A DNA stretch of 64,000 nt from Ramlibacter humi (GCF_004681975.1 NZ_SMLK01000001.1:558001-622000); one strand, 5' to 3'. Numbered from the stretch's first letter, positions 21,169 to 29,894 are shown. Translations and numbers: made by a program. Notes: a model not told the origin generated them from the letters alone.

Positions 21169-21903
21169 ATGTCCTCCCCCAAAGTCCTCTTCGGTTTCCA
21201 CGCCGTTGGCGTGCGCCTGAAGACCGCGCCCGCGTCCATCATCGAGGTGTATTACGAAGCCACGCGCCGCGACGCGCGCATGCGGCAGTTCCTGGGCAAG
21301 GCCAAGGAGGCCGGCGTGCGGCTGATCGAAGCCGACGCGCTGCGCATCGCCAAGCTCGCGGGCAGCCATGGCCACCAGGGCGTGGCGGCGCGGGTGGAGC
21401 CCATGCCGCAGACGGCTTCGCTGGACGACCTGCTGGACGCCATCGAAGGGCCGCCGCTGCTGCTGGTGCTGGACGGCGTGACCGATCCGCACAACCTGGG
21501 CGCCTGCCTGCGAGTGGCCGACGGCGCCGGCGCGCACGCGGTGATCGCGCCCAAGGACCACGCGGTGGGCCTGAACGCCACCGTGGCCAAGGTCGCCAGC
21601 GGCGCCGCCGAGACGGTGCCTTACTTCATGGTCACCAACCTGGCGCGCACGCTGGGCGAGCTGAAGGAACGCAGCATCTGGTGCATCGGCACCAGCGACG
21701 ATGCGCCGCGCACGCTGTACCAGGCCGACTTCAAGGCGCCCGTTGCCCTGGTGCTGGGCGCCGAAGGCCCCGGCATGCGCCAGCTCACGCGCAAGACCTG
21801 CGACGAGCTGGTGTCCATCCCCATGCGCGGCGCCGTCGAAAGCCTCAACGTGTCGGTGGCCAGCGGCATCTGCCTGTACGAGGCGCTCCGGCAACGGTCA
21901 TGA
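21169..21903 (+). CDS. rlmB: 23S rRNA (guanosine-2'-O-)-methyltransferase RlmB
   Basis: The 244-residue SpoU-family methyltransferase modifies a guanosine in the peptidyl transferase region of 23S rRNA. The N-terminal substrate-binding domain ([12 protein letters not shown]) is followed by the knotted SPOUT domain with [22 protein letters not shown] and the C-terminal [16 protein letters not shown] motif. ATG 21169 is chosen; the frame is open upstream into the repeat. A 4-base ATGA overlap couples it to the sirtuin gene. Confidence 0.94.
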   Translation: MSSPKVLFGFHAVGVRLKTAPASIIEVYYEATRRDARMRQFLGKAKEAGVRLIEADALRIAKLAGSHGHQGVAARVEPMPQTASLDDLLDAIEGPPLLLVLDGVTDPHNLGACLRVADGAGAHAVIAPKDHAVGLNATVAKVASGAAETVPYFMVTNLARTLGELKERSIWCIGTSDDAPRTLYQADFKAPVALVLGAEGPGMRQLTRKTCDELVSIPMRGAVESLNVSVASGICLYEALRQRS

Positions 21904-22622
21904 GCGTGGAGCAGGTCCGCGGCTGGATAGCGCAGGCGAAATCGATCGCCGTGCTGACCGGGGCGGGCATGAGCGCCGAATCGGGCGTGCCGACATTCCG
22001 CGACGCGCAGACGGGGCTGTGGTCGAAGTTCCGGCCCGAAGAACTCGCGACCGAAGAAGCATTCCGCGCGCGGCCGCAGTTCGTCTGGGATTGGTACGTG
22101 ATGCGGCGCGAGATGATGAAAGGCGTGCAGCCGAATGCCGGGCACGTCGCGCTGGCCGGGTACGCGCGGCGCCATCCGGGCCGGCTGGCGCTCATCACGC
22201 AGAACGTCGACGGCTTGCATCAACTCGCCGGCAGTCCCGGTGTCTTGGCTTTGCACGGGAACATCGCCGACGACAAGTGGCTGGACCGCCCGAAGGCGTG
22301 CTGCACTTCGAACCCGCCGAAAGAAGGCCGCCCGCCGAGCTGTCCGGTGTGCGGCAACCTGCGCCGGCCAGCGGTCGTGTGGTTCGGCGAGATGCTTCCG
22401 ATGGACGCGCTGGCCGCCGCGGAACAGGCGGCGGAAACCTGCGGCCTGATGCTGGTGGTGGGCACCAGCGGCGTGGTCTATCCCGCGGCGGGCTTGGCCC
22501 GCACCGCGGCACGCCACGGAAGGATGGTCGTGGTCAATCCCGAACCCAGCGACCTGGACGACGCGGCACACGTGGTGCTGCGCGGCACGGCGGCGAAGCT
22601 GCTGCCGGAACTGCTGGCGTGA
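21900..22622 (+). CDS. NAD-dependent protein deacylase, Sir2 family
   Basis: The 240-residue sirtuin removes acyl groups from lysine using NAD. Motifs: [15 protein letters not shown] (21-35), TQNVDGLH (100-107) and the catalytic H119 in LHGN. A tyrosine and arginine three apart, Y66 and R69 (YVMR), match the pair that selects succinyl/malonyl groups in class III sirtuins. The zinc site looks unusual: CPVC (148-151) is present, but its partner is an adjacent pair C134-C135 rather than CxxC. Translationally coupled to rlmB by ATGA. Confidence 0.9.
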   Translation: MSVEQVRGWIAQAKSIAVLTGAGMSAESGVPTFRDAQTGLWSKFRPEELATEEAFRARPQFVWDWYVMRREMMKGVQPNAGHVALAGYARRHPGRLALITQNVDGLHQLAGSPGVLALHGNIADDKWLDRPKACCTSNPPKEGRPPSCPVCGNLRRPAVVWFGEMLPMDALAAAEQAAETCGLMLVVGTSGVVYPAAGLARTAARHGRMVVVNPEPSDLDDAAHVVLRGTAAKLLPELLA

Positions 22623-22626
22623 GCGC

Positions 22627-23199
22627 TTAAATCAGCCCGAACCACCCCAGCACCGCGCCCGCGCCCAGCAGCCACAGCAAGTGAATGCGCGTGCGCCAGA
22701 CGATCACCGCCGTGGCCAGTGCCAACGCCCACATCGGCGCGTCCGATGCCTTCGGATGCGCGCCGGTCGCCAGCACCCAGCCCGTGGCCACCAGCAGCGC
22801 GATGACGATGGGCGCCATGCCCTGCTTGAACGCGCGCACGCCGCGAAGGCCGCGGTTGCGGTGGCCCCATTGCGCGGCCAGGTAGGTGAGGGTGGCGCTG
22901 GGCAGCAGGATACCGACCATCGCCAGCGCCACGCCCAGCGCCGCGAGCGCGTAGCCGCCGGCATTGAGCCCGACGTTCCAGCCCATCAGCGCGACGAACA
23001 GCACGTTGGGCCCGGGCGCCGCCTGCGCGATGGCGACCGATGCGCTGAACTGCGGATCGCTCAGCCAGTGGCGCTCGTCCACCAGGTAGCGGTGCATGTC
23101 GGGAGCGGTGGTGATGGCGCCGCCCACGGACAGCAGCGACAGCATCAGGTAGTGCGCCAGCAACTGGAACCAGTCGGCCGCGGTCATGACGATGTTCAT
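22627..23199 (-). CDS. chrA: chromate transporter, second half-size subunit
   Basis: The 190-residue integral membrane protein of the CHR family carries the conserved APGPN motif (AQAAPGPNVLF) and about five or six hydrophobic segments. GGAGG lies upstream of ATG 23199. It overlaps the preceding chromate transporter gene by four bases. Together the two short proteins form a heterodimer equivalent to full-length ChrA, which exports chromate by proton or sulfate coupling in characterised members; the role here is inferred. Confidence 0.88.
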   Translation of the reverse strand: MNIVMTAADWFQLLAHYLMLSLLSVGGAITTAPDMHRYLVDERHWLSDPQFSASVAIAQAAPGPNVLFVALMGWNVGLNAGGYALAALGVALAMVGILLPSATLTYLAAQWGHRNRGLRGVRAFKQGMAPIVIALLVATGWVLATGAHPKASDAPMWALALATAVIVWRTRIHLLWLLGAGAVLGWFGLI

Positions 23200-23795
23200 G
23201 CCGTGCCTCCCAGCTTGCGCCACGTCAGCCAGCACGAGAGGCTGCCCAGCCCCAGCAGGATCCACGCGAGCGGCCACCGCAGGATGGCGATGCCGATGAA
23301 GCTGGCCACGCCCAGCGCCAGGCAGGCCGGGATGCCCAGGGGATGCTTGCCCAGCGCCGACAGCAGCTTCAGGCCGGTGGCCGTGATCAGTCCCGCGGCC
23401 ACGGCGCCCATGCCGCGCAACGCATTCGCGAGTTGCGGCACGCCCGCGTAGTGCGAGTACAGCAGCGCGAGCAGCAGCACCACGATGAGAGGCGCCGTGA
23501 GCATGCCCGCCAGCGCCACCACGGCGCCCTTCAGGCCGAAGTAGCGTCCGCCGATCATCAGCGCCAGGTTCACCACGTTGGGCCCCGGCATGATCTGCGC
23601 CACCGCCCATTCCTCGACGAACTCCTCACGGGTCATCCAGCGCTTCTTTTCGACCAGCTCGCGCTGCACGATGGCCAATACGCCGCCGAAGCCCTGGAGC
23701 GCGAGGAAAGTGAAGGAGAGGAAGAGGTCGCGGAGCGATTCGGGCTGCGGCCGGCGGTGCTGCTCGCCGGTTTCCGCCGCGGGCGGTGGGGTCAT
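23196..23795 (-). CDS. chrA: chromate transporter, first half-size subunit
   Basis: The 199-residue CHR-family membrane protein has the motifs FGGVLAIVQRELVEKKRWM and QIMPGPNVVN. The N-terminal 25 residues are cytoplasmic and charged. Its ATG overlaps the upstream DMT transporter stop (ATGA) and its own stop overlaps the second subunit, so three genes are coupled. Short-chain CHR pairs are well known and one subunit normally sits inverted in the membrane relative to the other. Confidence 0.9.
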   Translation of the reverse strand: MTPPPAAETGEQHRRPQPESLRDLFLSFTFLALQGFGGVLAIVQRELVEKKRWMTREEFVEEWAVAQIMPGPNVVNLALMIGGRYFGLKGAVVALAGMLTAPLIVVLLLALLYSHYAGVPQLANALRGMGAVAAGLITATGLKLLSALGKHPLGIPACLALGVASFIGIAILRWPLAWILLGLGSLSCWLTWRKLGGTA

Positions 23796-24673
23796 GGGCG
23801 TGGATTATCGGGCGTGCGCGTCGCGAGCCACAGGCCGGCGGCGATGAGGGCCAGCGCGGCCCACGAAGCCGGCGCGGGACGTTCGCCGAGCAGCGCCCAA
23901 CCGAGCAACGCCGCCGTCACCGGGTTCAGTGCCAGGAACACGGTCACCCGCGTCGGCGATTCGTGCTTCAGCGCGTACAGCCACCAGAAGTAGCCGATAC
24001 CGCTGGAAAGCCCGATGAAGACGATGGCCGCCCACGAAGTGCCGCTGAACGTCGTCACGCGCGTGGGCCACGCCTCCGGCAAGGCGAGCAACGCGAGCGC
24101 GGCGACCGATGCTGCCATCGCGAAAGCCGACACCGGCACCACCGGATACCGTTGCAGGTAGGGCCGGTACAGCACGCTGCAAAGCGCGCCGGTGGCGGCG
24201 GCCGCCAGCACCGCCAGCTCGCCCCACCAGCCGCCCGCTTGCCACCCGTGCAGCCGCGGCAGCAACGTGCACGCGACGCCCGCGATGGACAGGAGCACGC
24301 CGCCGGCCAGCTGCCAGGTGGCGCGCTCGCGTCCCGCGGCCGCGGCGAACGCCAGCGTGAGCAGCGGGAAGATGGAGAAGAGCAGGGCGGCGGGCGCCGC
24401 CGGCATGTGCTGCAGGCCGAAATTGAGCAGCGCGATCAGCACGCCGAACTGGCCGATGCCCAATGCCGCCATCGCGGCCAGGTCGCGCGCGGGCGCCGTG
24501 ATCAACGCTCGCCGGGCGCGCAGCGCGAACGGCAGCAGGCAAGCGAACCCGATGGCGTAGCGCAGCATGGCCAGCGTCAGCGGCGGCACTTCGCCGACCG
24601 CGAAGCGCGAAGCCACGATGGCCGCGCCCACCTGCACACCCGTGGCCGCGGCGGCCCACAACGCCAGGTTCAA
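23792..24673 (-). CDS. EamA/DMT-family transporter
   Basis: The 293-residue protein has ten hydrophobic segments forming two EamA repeats, the second ending VTVFLALNPVTAALLGW. TTG 24673 is taken as start because GAGG lies 9-10 bases upstream and the preceding gene stops seven bases away. By family it exports amino acids, nucleosides or similar metabolites. It sits in a coupled run with the MarR-GNAT gene upstream and the chromate pair downstream. Substrate unknown. Confidence 0.85.
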   Translation of the reverse strand: MNLALWAAAATGVQVGAAIVASRFAVGEVPPLTLAMLRYAIGFACLLPFALRARRALITAPARDLAAMAALGIGQFGVLIALLNFGLQHMPAAPAALLFSIFPLLTLAFAAAAGRERATWQLAGGVLLSIAGVACTLLPRLHGWQAGGWWGELAVLAAAATGALCSVLYRPYLQRYPVVPVSAFAMAASVAALALLALPEAWPTRVTTFSGTSWAAIVFIGLSSGIGYFWWLYALKHESPTRVTVFLALNPVTAALLGWALLGERPAPASWAALALIAAGLWLATRTPDNPRP

Positions 24674-24680
24674 GCGCGCC

Positions 24681-25607
24681 TCATCGCAGCTTCAGCGACC
24701 AGGTTTCGCTGGTCAGCTTCCGGCCGTAGGCCTCGAGCGGTTCGCTTTCGACGAGCTCGAAACCGCGCGACGCGTAGATGGCGCGCGCCGCCGCCAGCTG
24801 GCCGTTGGTCCACAGCACCAGCTTGCGGTAGCCCTTGCCGCGCGCGAAGGCGATGCACTCGTCCACCAGCCGCGCACCCAGCTTCAGGCCGCGCGCGTGC
24901 TCGGTCAGGATCAGCAACCGCAGCTTGGCCACCGTCGGCGACTGCCGCACCACGAAGACCGAGCCGACGCGTTCGCCGTCCAGTTCGGCGATCCAGCCTT
25001 TCTCCCACTGCGGGTCGAACTTGCGGCCCAGTTCCGCCACGATGCCCGCGACCAGGATCTCGAATTCCGAGGTGTAGCCGTACTCGCGCGAGTAAATCTC
25101 GCCGTGCTGCATCACCACCCAGCCCAGGTCGCCGGGCCGCGGGTCGCGCAGCACCACGGTGCGCGAAACCGGCGGCTCCAGCAGCTGCTGCATGGCCTGC
25201 ATGGCGGCGATCAGCCGGCCGCGCCGGTCATCGGGCAGGGGCGCCAGCAGCGCCGTGGCCTCGTCGCGCGACCGCTGCTGCAGCGGCGCGAAGGCTTCGT
25301 GCCCGGCCGGCGTCAGGCGCAGCAGGCTCCGCCGCGCGTCGGCGGGCGAGGGCACGCGTTCCAGCCAGCCTTTGCCTTCGAAGCGGCGCAGGATGCGGCT
25401 CAGGTACCCGGCGTCCAGCGACAGGTCGCGGCCCAGCTCGCTGGCCGTGGGCTGGTCGCGGTGCGCCAGCTCGTAGAGGACCCGCACTTCGGTCAGCGAA
25501 AACTCGCTGCCCAGGTAGGGGTCCAGCACGCCGATGCGCTGGGTGTAGAAGCGGTTGAAGCCGCGCACGGCCTTGACTTGCGCGGGTGGGACGGGCGGAT
25601 GAGGCAT
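24681..25607 (-). CDS. MarR-type regulator fused to a GNAT acetyltransferase
   Basis: The 308-residue protein has an N-terminal winged-helix MarR domain (about residues 10-140; SLTEVRVLYELAHRDQPTASE, LSRILRRFEGKGWLER) and a C-terminal GNAT domain (about 155-300; RLLILTEHARGLKLGARL is the acetyl-CoA loop). This two-domain architecture is known. It probably represses its own promoter, where an inverted repeat is present, and acetylates a small molecule or protein. The first ATG (25607) is used; a TTG at 25625 lies inside the putative operator. Heads the run with the DMT exporter and chromate genes. Confidence 0.88.
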   Translation of the reverse strand: MPHPPVPPAQVKAVRGFNRFYTQRIGVLDPYLGSEFSLTEVRVLYELAHRDQPTASELGRDLSLDAGYLSRILRRFEGKGWLERVPSPADARRSLLRLTPAGHEAFAPLQQRSRDEATALLAPLPDDRRGRLIAAMQAMQQLLEPPVSRTVVLRDPRPGDLGWVVMQHGEIYSREYGYTSEFEILVAGIVAELGRKFDPQWEKGWIAELDGERVGSVFVVRQSPTVAKLRLLILTEHARGLKLGARLVDECIAFARGKGYRKLVLWTNGQLAAARAIYASRGFELVESEPLEAYGRKLTSETWSLKLR

Positions 25608-25615
25608 CCGCCTAT

Positions 25616-25635
25616 CGTCAATCAATCAGTTGACG
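25616..25635. promoter_or_regulatory. candidate MarR operator
   Basis: CGTCAA and TTGACG are separated by 8 bases (ATCAATCA core), with another GCGTCAAG just beyond. The site lies 9-28 bases upstream of the MarR-GNAT start, where a self-repressing regulator would bind. The match is to general MarR operator size and symmetry, not to a known site. Confidence 0.45.
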
Positions 25636-25645
25636 GCGTCAAGTA

Positions 25646-26410
25646 TCAGGCCAGCCGCCGGGCGGCGCGGGGGAAGGGCTTCCACTGGCCTTCGGACTGG
25701 GCCAGCCGGTGGCTCACCAGCTCCAGCGTGCGCGGGTGCGCGGCCAGGTCCTCGTGGCGCACGCCGGCCAGTTCGATGTTCTGGGTCTCGGGCGTTTCCT
25801 TCTGGACGCACTGCTCCCAGTTCACCACGCCGTCGTCCTTGCTGTAGACGGAGGTGCAGGGCACCGGCGGGCGCTGGCGCAGGCGGTGGCGCACGGCCAG
25901 CGGCATGCGCTCGGGCCCGCTGTCCAGGAGGGCGAACACGGCGCAGCGGCGCTGCGGATCGGCCGCGGTGTTGAAGGGCGTGCCCAGCGTGATCACCTGG
26001 CGCACCAGCGGGTTGGCGCGCTTGGCCAGCTCGCGCGCGTAGATGCCCGACAGGCCCCAGCCCAGCAGCGTCACGGGCTGCTGCGAAACCTCGAACGCGT
26101 CGATGACGCATTCCTCCAGCCTGCGCAGCCAGCGCGACAGGCCCATCGCGCGCGGCCCCTGGTCCACGCCATGGCCCCAGTCGTGCGCCTTGAAGCCGGC
26201 CTGCTCCAGCGCGTGGCGCAGGGGCGCGGTGCTTTCCGGACCGGTGCCCTGGCGGGGGAAGACGATGACGGGCTGGCCCTTGCCTTCATAGACACGGCCT
26301 TGGGATGCGCGCCGCGCGCGGGGGGCGTCGAACAGCTGGCGCAGCGGCTGGCGCAGGTGATCCAGAGCGGGCCCGGGCGAGAAACCGGACAGCAGACCGC
26401 CTTGTGACAT
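25646..26410 (-). CDS. alpha/beta hydrolase-fold protein
   Basis: The 254-residue protein starts MSQGGLLSGFSPG with GGGGGGAA upstream. An alpha/beta hydrolase core is suggested by VIVFPRQGTG, a nucleophile elbow WGLSGIYA, in which the last glycine of GxSxG is replaced by isoleucine, and late SKDDGVVNWEQC and VRHEDLAAHP that could supply Asp and His. No signal peptide. It could be an esterase or lipase-like protein; activity is uncertain because the elbow is atypical. Confidence 0.7.
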   Translation of the reverse strand: MSQGGLLSGFSPGPALDHLRQPLRQLFDAPRARRASQGRVYEGKGQPVIVFPRQGTGPESTAPLRHALEQAGFKAHDWGHGVDQGPRAMGLSRWLRRLEECVIDAFEVSQQPVTLLGWGLSGIYARELAKRANPLVRQVITLGTPFNTAADPQRRCAVFALLDSGPERMPLAVRHRLRQRPPVPCTSVYSKDDGVVNWEQCVQKETPETQNIELAGVRHEDLAAHPRTLELVSHRLAQSEGQWKPFPRAARRLA

Positions 26411-26738
26411 CGCATTCCCCCCTTTGCACGACTGCCGACAGCGCGAGGATGCGATGCTAGGGACGCGGCCCACCGCCGTGGTTGGGAAGCGGCGCTGTTA
26501 CATGGTAGGACGCCGCCTACACCTCGTAACCGCAGGAAGCGGAAAGAAAAAGTCCCCGTGCCGCAGGGGCCCGGGGACCAAAGAGCCGGGGGAAGAAACT
26601 TGAAAAAAACCCGGCCGTCCCGTTGGAGCGCGCGCGCGGCGCGTTGTTCCTCCTGCTGAGGCGCGGTGCCGTCCTACAGCTACAACTTGCCGCGACTTCC
26701 ACAATCGGCCACCTTCGGCCCATCGGCAGGACGCCACC
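26411..26738. other. gene-free stretch with an orphan minus-strand terminator
   Basis: No convincing coding frame occurs on either strand. The stretch is less GC-biased than its neighbours and contains A- and T-runs at 26542-26551 and about 26600-26608. Two nested hairpins on the minus strand (GCCGGG...CCCGGC at about 26586-26616 and GTCCCC...GGGGAC at 26552-26578) are the only structure seen. Confidence 0.5.
26542..26578 (-). terminator. orphan intrinsic terminator (possible small RNA 3' end)
   Basis: On the minus strand GTCCCC pairs with GGGGAC across a 15-base GC-rich loop and is followed by TTTTTCTTTC. No minus-strand gene ends upstream of it, because the next gene (26739) is on the plus strand, so it may end a small non-coding RNA. 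Confidence 0.4.
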
Positions 26739-26999
26739 ATGGAACGCATCACCGGCCCGCACCACGGCTTCTACATCGCCAGCTATGCCTGCGAGACCGG
26801 TGAGTCGGGCGAGCGCTTCCTGGGCTACTCGAAGATCTGCCGCCGCCGCCCGGAAAGCTACTGGGACGCCAACTGCCTGGTGAAGCTTTGCGGCACCCGC
26901 CTGCACGGCGACGAAGAGCAGGCGCTGGCCGAAGCCGAAGCGCAGGCGCGCGAGCAATTGCCCGCCCTGGCGCGCGACCCCGAAGCCACCTTGCACTGA
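26739..26999 (+). CDS. hypothetical protein (86 aa)
   Basis: Starts MERITGPHHGFYIASYACET. A compact alpha/beta protein with four cysteines and a charged helical C-terminus (EEQALAEAEAQAREQL). The start is supported by AGGACG about six bases upstream. An intrinsic terminator follows 70 bases after the stop. Family not recognised; similar small cytoplasmic proteins occur in Burkholderiales, but this is from memory of style rather than a match. Confidence 0.55.
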   Translation: MERITGPHHGFYIASYACETGESGERFLGYSKICRRRPESYWDANCLVKLCGTRLHGDEEQALAEAEAQAREQLPALARDPEATLH

Positions 27000-27068
27000 C
27001 ACGGCTGAGCCTCGCGGCCGCTACGGCCGAGGCACGCCTCCATCACCCGCGTGAATAAGTCACGAGAG

Positions 27069-27090
27069 GGGGCCCATAGGGCCCCTTCTT
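27069..27090 (+). terminator. intrinsic terminator after the 86-aa gene
   Basis: GGGGCCC, ATA and GGGCCCC form a perfect 7-base stem followed by TTCTT. It separates the 86-aa gene from the membrane protease gene. Confidence 0.65.
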
Positions 27091-27153
27091 CGCCTTTTCG
27101 CTTGGGTGGAAAACGGGCCCTCTGTAGGATTGCTCCCACACGAGAGGACTCGC

Positions 27154-29283
27154 ATGTCTGATTTATCCGTCAGTTCCACTCCTACCCCCGAATTCGGCAA
27201 GAACGAAGAGCAGCCTTCCGGCAGCCTGTGGCTGTCCATCAAGAAGGCCGCCTCGCGCGTTTCCGACTGGTTCGTCATCCAGAGCACCGCCGTGAAGCTG
27301 CTGGTGATCGCCGTCGCGCTGATGATCCCGGCCACCGGCATCTATTCCGCCGTGCTGATGCAGAAGCAGGCCGCCGTCGCCGAGCAGGTGCGCGCCATGG
27401 CCGCCAACGAAGGCGTGGCCGCCTTCGACGAAAGCAAGCCCGTGGTGTTCGGCACCGGCTCGGTGCTGGCCTTCCTGCAGAACAACCCGGTCGAGCGCAT
27501 CACGGTCATCTACAAGCCGCTGATGTGGAACGTCTCCGAGCGTTTCGTGCTGGTCGAATCGGCCGGCAAGCAATACGCGTACTACCCTTCCGACATGGAG
27601 ACCAAGATCTTCGCGGACAAGGCCGTCTCGGCCCCTTGGGCGGCGAAGCTGTCGTTCGTGCCGCGCTCGGACCTGAACGCCGCCAGCCTGCAGCTGCTGG
27701 AACGCCTGGACCAGGGCTTCGCCGGCGCGCGCCCGCAGTCCGAGAAGGACGCCTGGAAGGCCGGCGTGTCCGGCGTGCTGTCGGCCGCGCTGACGCTGGG
27801 CCTGCTGGGCTTCCTGGCCTTCCAGCTGAAGGGCCAGTTCAAGTCGCTGAAGTTCATCGAGCCCGCGCAGGTGAACGGCTCGCTGCATGACCTGGTGGGC
27901 ATGGATGACATCAAGGCCGAGGTCGCGCAGATCAAGGACCAGTACCAGCGCCGCGCCGAGTACGCCGAATACGGCATCAACAAGCCGTTCAATGTGATGT
28001 TCAGCGGCCCCGCGGGCACCGGCAAGACCAAGCTCGCCAGCTACCTGGCCAAGGAGCTGAACCTGCCCATCCTGTTCCATTCCGCCGTGAACCTGGAGAC
28101 GGGCTACGTGGGCGGCGGCGCCGGCACGCTCTCGCGCATCGTCGCGATGGCCAAGCGCCGCAAGCGCTGCATCGTGTTCCTGGACGAGGCGCAGGACCTG
28201 TTCATGAAGCGCGGCGGCCACCGCAAGTTCGACGACGACACGCAGAACATGCTGCTGGCGGTGCTGGACGGCGTGCGCACCAAGAGCGACGCCGAGATCA
28301 TCTGGATCGTGGCTTCCAACTTCAACAGCGAGCAGATGCAGATGGACGAAGCCATGCTGCGCCGCTTCCAGATGAAGGTGGACTTCCGCCTGCCCAACCG
28401 CGAAGAGCGCCAGGCCATCATCCAGCACTACCTGTCGCAGCGCGCCGACAAGGTGCTGCCCGACCTGGACCTGCGCTCGATGGTGGAGATCACCGAAGGC
28501 CGCAGCCCGGCCGACCTGGAGACCATCGTCAACCAGGCGGGCATCACCGCGGTGCAGGCCGGCATGATGATCGGCGCCGACACGCTGATGCAGGCCGCGG
28601 AGCGCGTGCTGGTGGGCAACGTCAACGCCAACACCACCAAGGAGCGCGAGCGCGACCGGCGCATCATCGCCATCCACGAGTGGGGCCACTTCCTGGTGGA
28701 CTTCGAAGCCGAGCGCAAGAAGGCCGGCGGCGATTGGGACCACGTCCTGGCCGAGATGAAGACCATCAAGATCTCGCTCAAGGCCAACCCGCGCAACAAC
28801 GCGCTGGGCTTCGTGTTCCACAAGCAGGGCAGCAACCTGCTGAAGACCAAGTCCGACATCGAGCACGACGTGCGCGTGCTGCTGGGCGGCATGGCCAACG
28901 AGGAGCTGTTCTTCGGCGAGGAAGGCACGACCAACGGCGCCCACAACGACATCACGCGCGTCACCAAGCTGCTGCACCACGCCGTGGGCGAGATGGGCAT
29001 GTACCGCAAGACTCGCCTGAACTTCGGCGCGCTGGCCAACGACGGCCACGGCTCCAAGACACTGGACGAAGAAACGCGTTCCATCATGGAAGCGCAGAGC
29101 GAGCGCCTGTACGGCGAGACCAAGGCCATGCTGTCGCGCCTGAAGCCGCTGACCGAGCACCTGGCCGGCAAGCTGATGGAGCGCGGCGAGATGAGCCTGC
29201 GCGAAGCCCTGCACGAGATCCGCAGCTTCGAAGCGGCCTGCTACAGCTTCAACAACAAGGTGGGCCTGCAGCCGACGGCGTAA
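27154..29283 (+). CDS. divergent FtsH-like membrane AAA+ metalloprotease
   Basis: The 709-residue protein has the FtsH plan: a cytoplasmic N-terminus of about 45 residues, TM1 (46-68), a periplasmic region of about 135 residues, TM2 (203-225), an AAA+ domain and a C-terminal M41 peptidase. Walker A is G285-T292 (GPAGTGKT), Walker B FLDEAQD with D344-E345, and an arginine pair at 403-404 follows in MLRRFQ. A Y-V-G pore motif is at 318-320. The zinc site HEWGH (508-512) and D599 in GAHNDI are intact. It differs strongly from housekeeping FtsH: the second region of homology lacks the RPGRFD pattern and the N-terminus is long. It is monocistronic with its own terminator. Likely an active membrane protease with a special substrate. 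Confidence 0.87.
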   Translation: MSDLSVSSTPTPEFGKNEEQPSGSLWLSIKKAASRVSDWFVIQSTAVKLLVIAVALMIPATGIYSAVLMQKQAAVAEQVRAMAANEGVAAFDESKPVVFGTGSVLAFLQNNPVERITVIYKPLMWNVSERFVLVESAGKQYAYYPSDMETKIFADKAVSAPWAAKLSFVPRSDLNAASLQLLERLDQGFAGARPQSEKDAWKAGVSGVLSAALTLGLLGFLAFQLKGQFKSLKFIEPAQVNGSLHDLVGMDDIKAEVAQIKDQYQRRAEYAEYGINKPFNVMFSGPAGTGKTKLASYLAKELNLPILFHSAVNLETGYVGGGAGTLSRIVAMAKRRKRCIVFLDEAQDLFMKRGGHRKFDDDTQNMLLAVLDGVRTKSDAEIIWIVASNFNSEQMQMDEAMLRRFQMKVDFRLPNREERQAIIQHYLSQRADKVLPDLDLRSMVEITEGRSPADLETIVNQAGITAVQAGMMIGADTLMQAAERVLVGNVNANTTKERERDRRIIAIHEWGHFLVDFEAERKKAGGDWDHVLAEMKTIKISLKANPRNNALGFVFHKQGSNLLKTKSDIEHDVRVLLGGMANEELFFGEEGTTNGAHNDITRVTKLLHHAVGEMGMYRKTRLNFGALANDGHGSKTLDEETRSIMEAQSERLYGETKAMLSRLKPLTEHLAGKLMERGEMSLREALHEIRSFEAACYSFNNKVGLQPTA

Positions 29284-29304
29284 GTTCGCCGCTGCGTTCA
29301 TCCG

Positions 29305-29330
29305 AAGGGCCGCCACGTGCGGCCCTTTTT
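29305..29330 (+). terminator. strong intrinsic terminator after the FtsH-like gene
   Basis: AAGGGCCGC, CACGT and GCGGCCCTT form a 9-base stem followed by TTT (five T in total). It lies 22 bases after the stop. Confidence 0.85.
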
Positions 29331-29445
29331 CATGGCTGAGCGGCGCGCGGGCTGCCGTGCGACCGTGGGCCCCGCTTCCCAAGGCTTTACGCTCCCCGCG
29401 GCCCCGGATGAGTTGGCGGGCGTGGCATCATGCCGCCCGTTCCCG

Positions 29446-29871
29446 ATGTACATGTCCACCGAATCCCTTTCGCCGGCCAGCGCCGGTTCCGATGACGGCC
29501 GCCGCGTGCTGGTGGTCGAAGACAACCCCGATGGGCTGGAGACGCTGGTCGCCCTGCTCGAGATGCTGGGCTACGAAGCGGCCGGCGCCAAGGACGGCCG
29601 CGAGGCCGTCGACAAGGCCGCCGAATTCCGGCCCGCCGTCGTGCTCCTCGACCTGGGCCTGCCCGTGATGGACGGCTACGAGGTGGCCCGCACGCTGCGC
29701 GCCGATCCGCGCCATGAAGGCGTGTTCATCGCCGCGCTGACGGGCTGGGGCGCCGAGGGCGACCGCCGCCGCACGGCCGAAGCCGGCTTCGATGCCCACC
29801 TGACCAAGCCGGTGGAACTGGGCGCGCTGGAAGCGGTGCTGGCCCGCAGCGGCGAGACCGCTTCCCGCTGA
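29446..29871 (+). CDS. single-domain response regulator (CheY-like receiver)
   Basis: The 141-residue protein is a stand-alone receiver domain: acidic pocket E25-D26 (VVEDN), phosphoacceptor D69 (LLDLGLP), T99 and K121 (LTKPVE). There is no output domain, so it would act as a phosphorelay shuttle or by protein contact. ATG 29446 or 29452 is possible and neither has a clear ribosome site. No sensor kinase is adjacent. A second receiver fragment lies 650 bases downstream. Confidence 0.85.
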   Translation: MYMSTESLSPASAGSDDGRRVLVVEDNPDGLETLVALLEMLGYEAAGAKDGREAVDKAAEFRPAVVLLDLGLPVMDGYEVARTLRADPRHEGVFIAALTGWGAEGDRRRTAEAGFDAHLTKPVELGALEAVLARSGETASR

Positions 29872-29894
29872 ACTTTCGCGCCGGCCGCTGAAGC

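Noticed and set aside
22627-23610. A single 327-codon chromate transporter frame
   Set aside because: The part upstream of 23199 is out of frame with the first subunit; two half-size subunits with a 4-base overlap explain the sequence better.
27163-29382. A 739-codon frame antisense to the FtsH-like gene
   Set aside because: Low-complexity Arg/His/Leu composition with no family features; codon bias follows the real gene on the plus strand.
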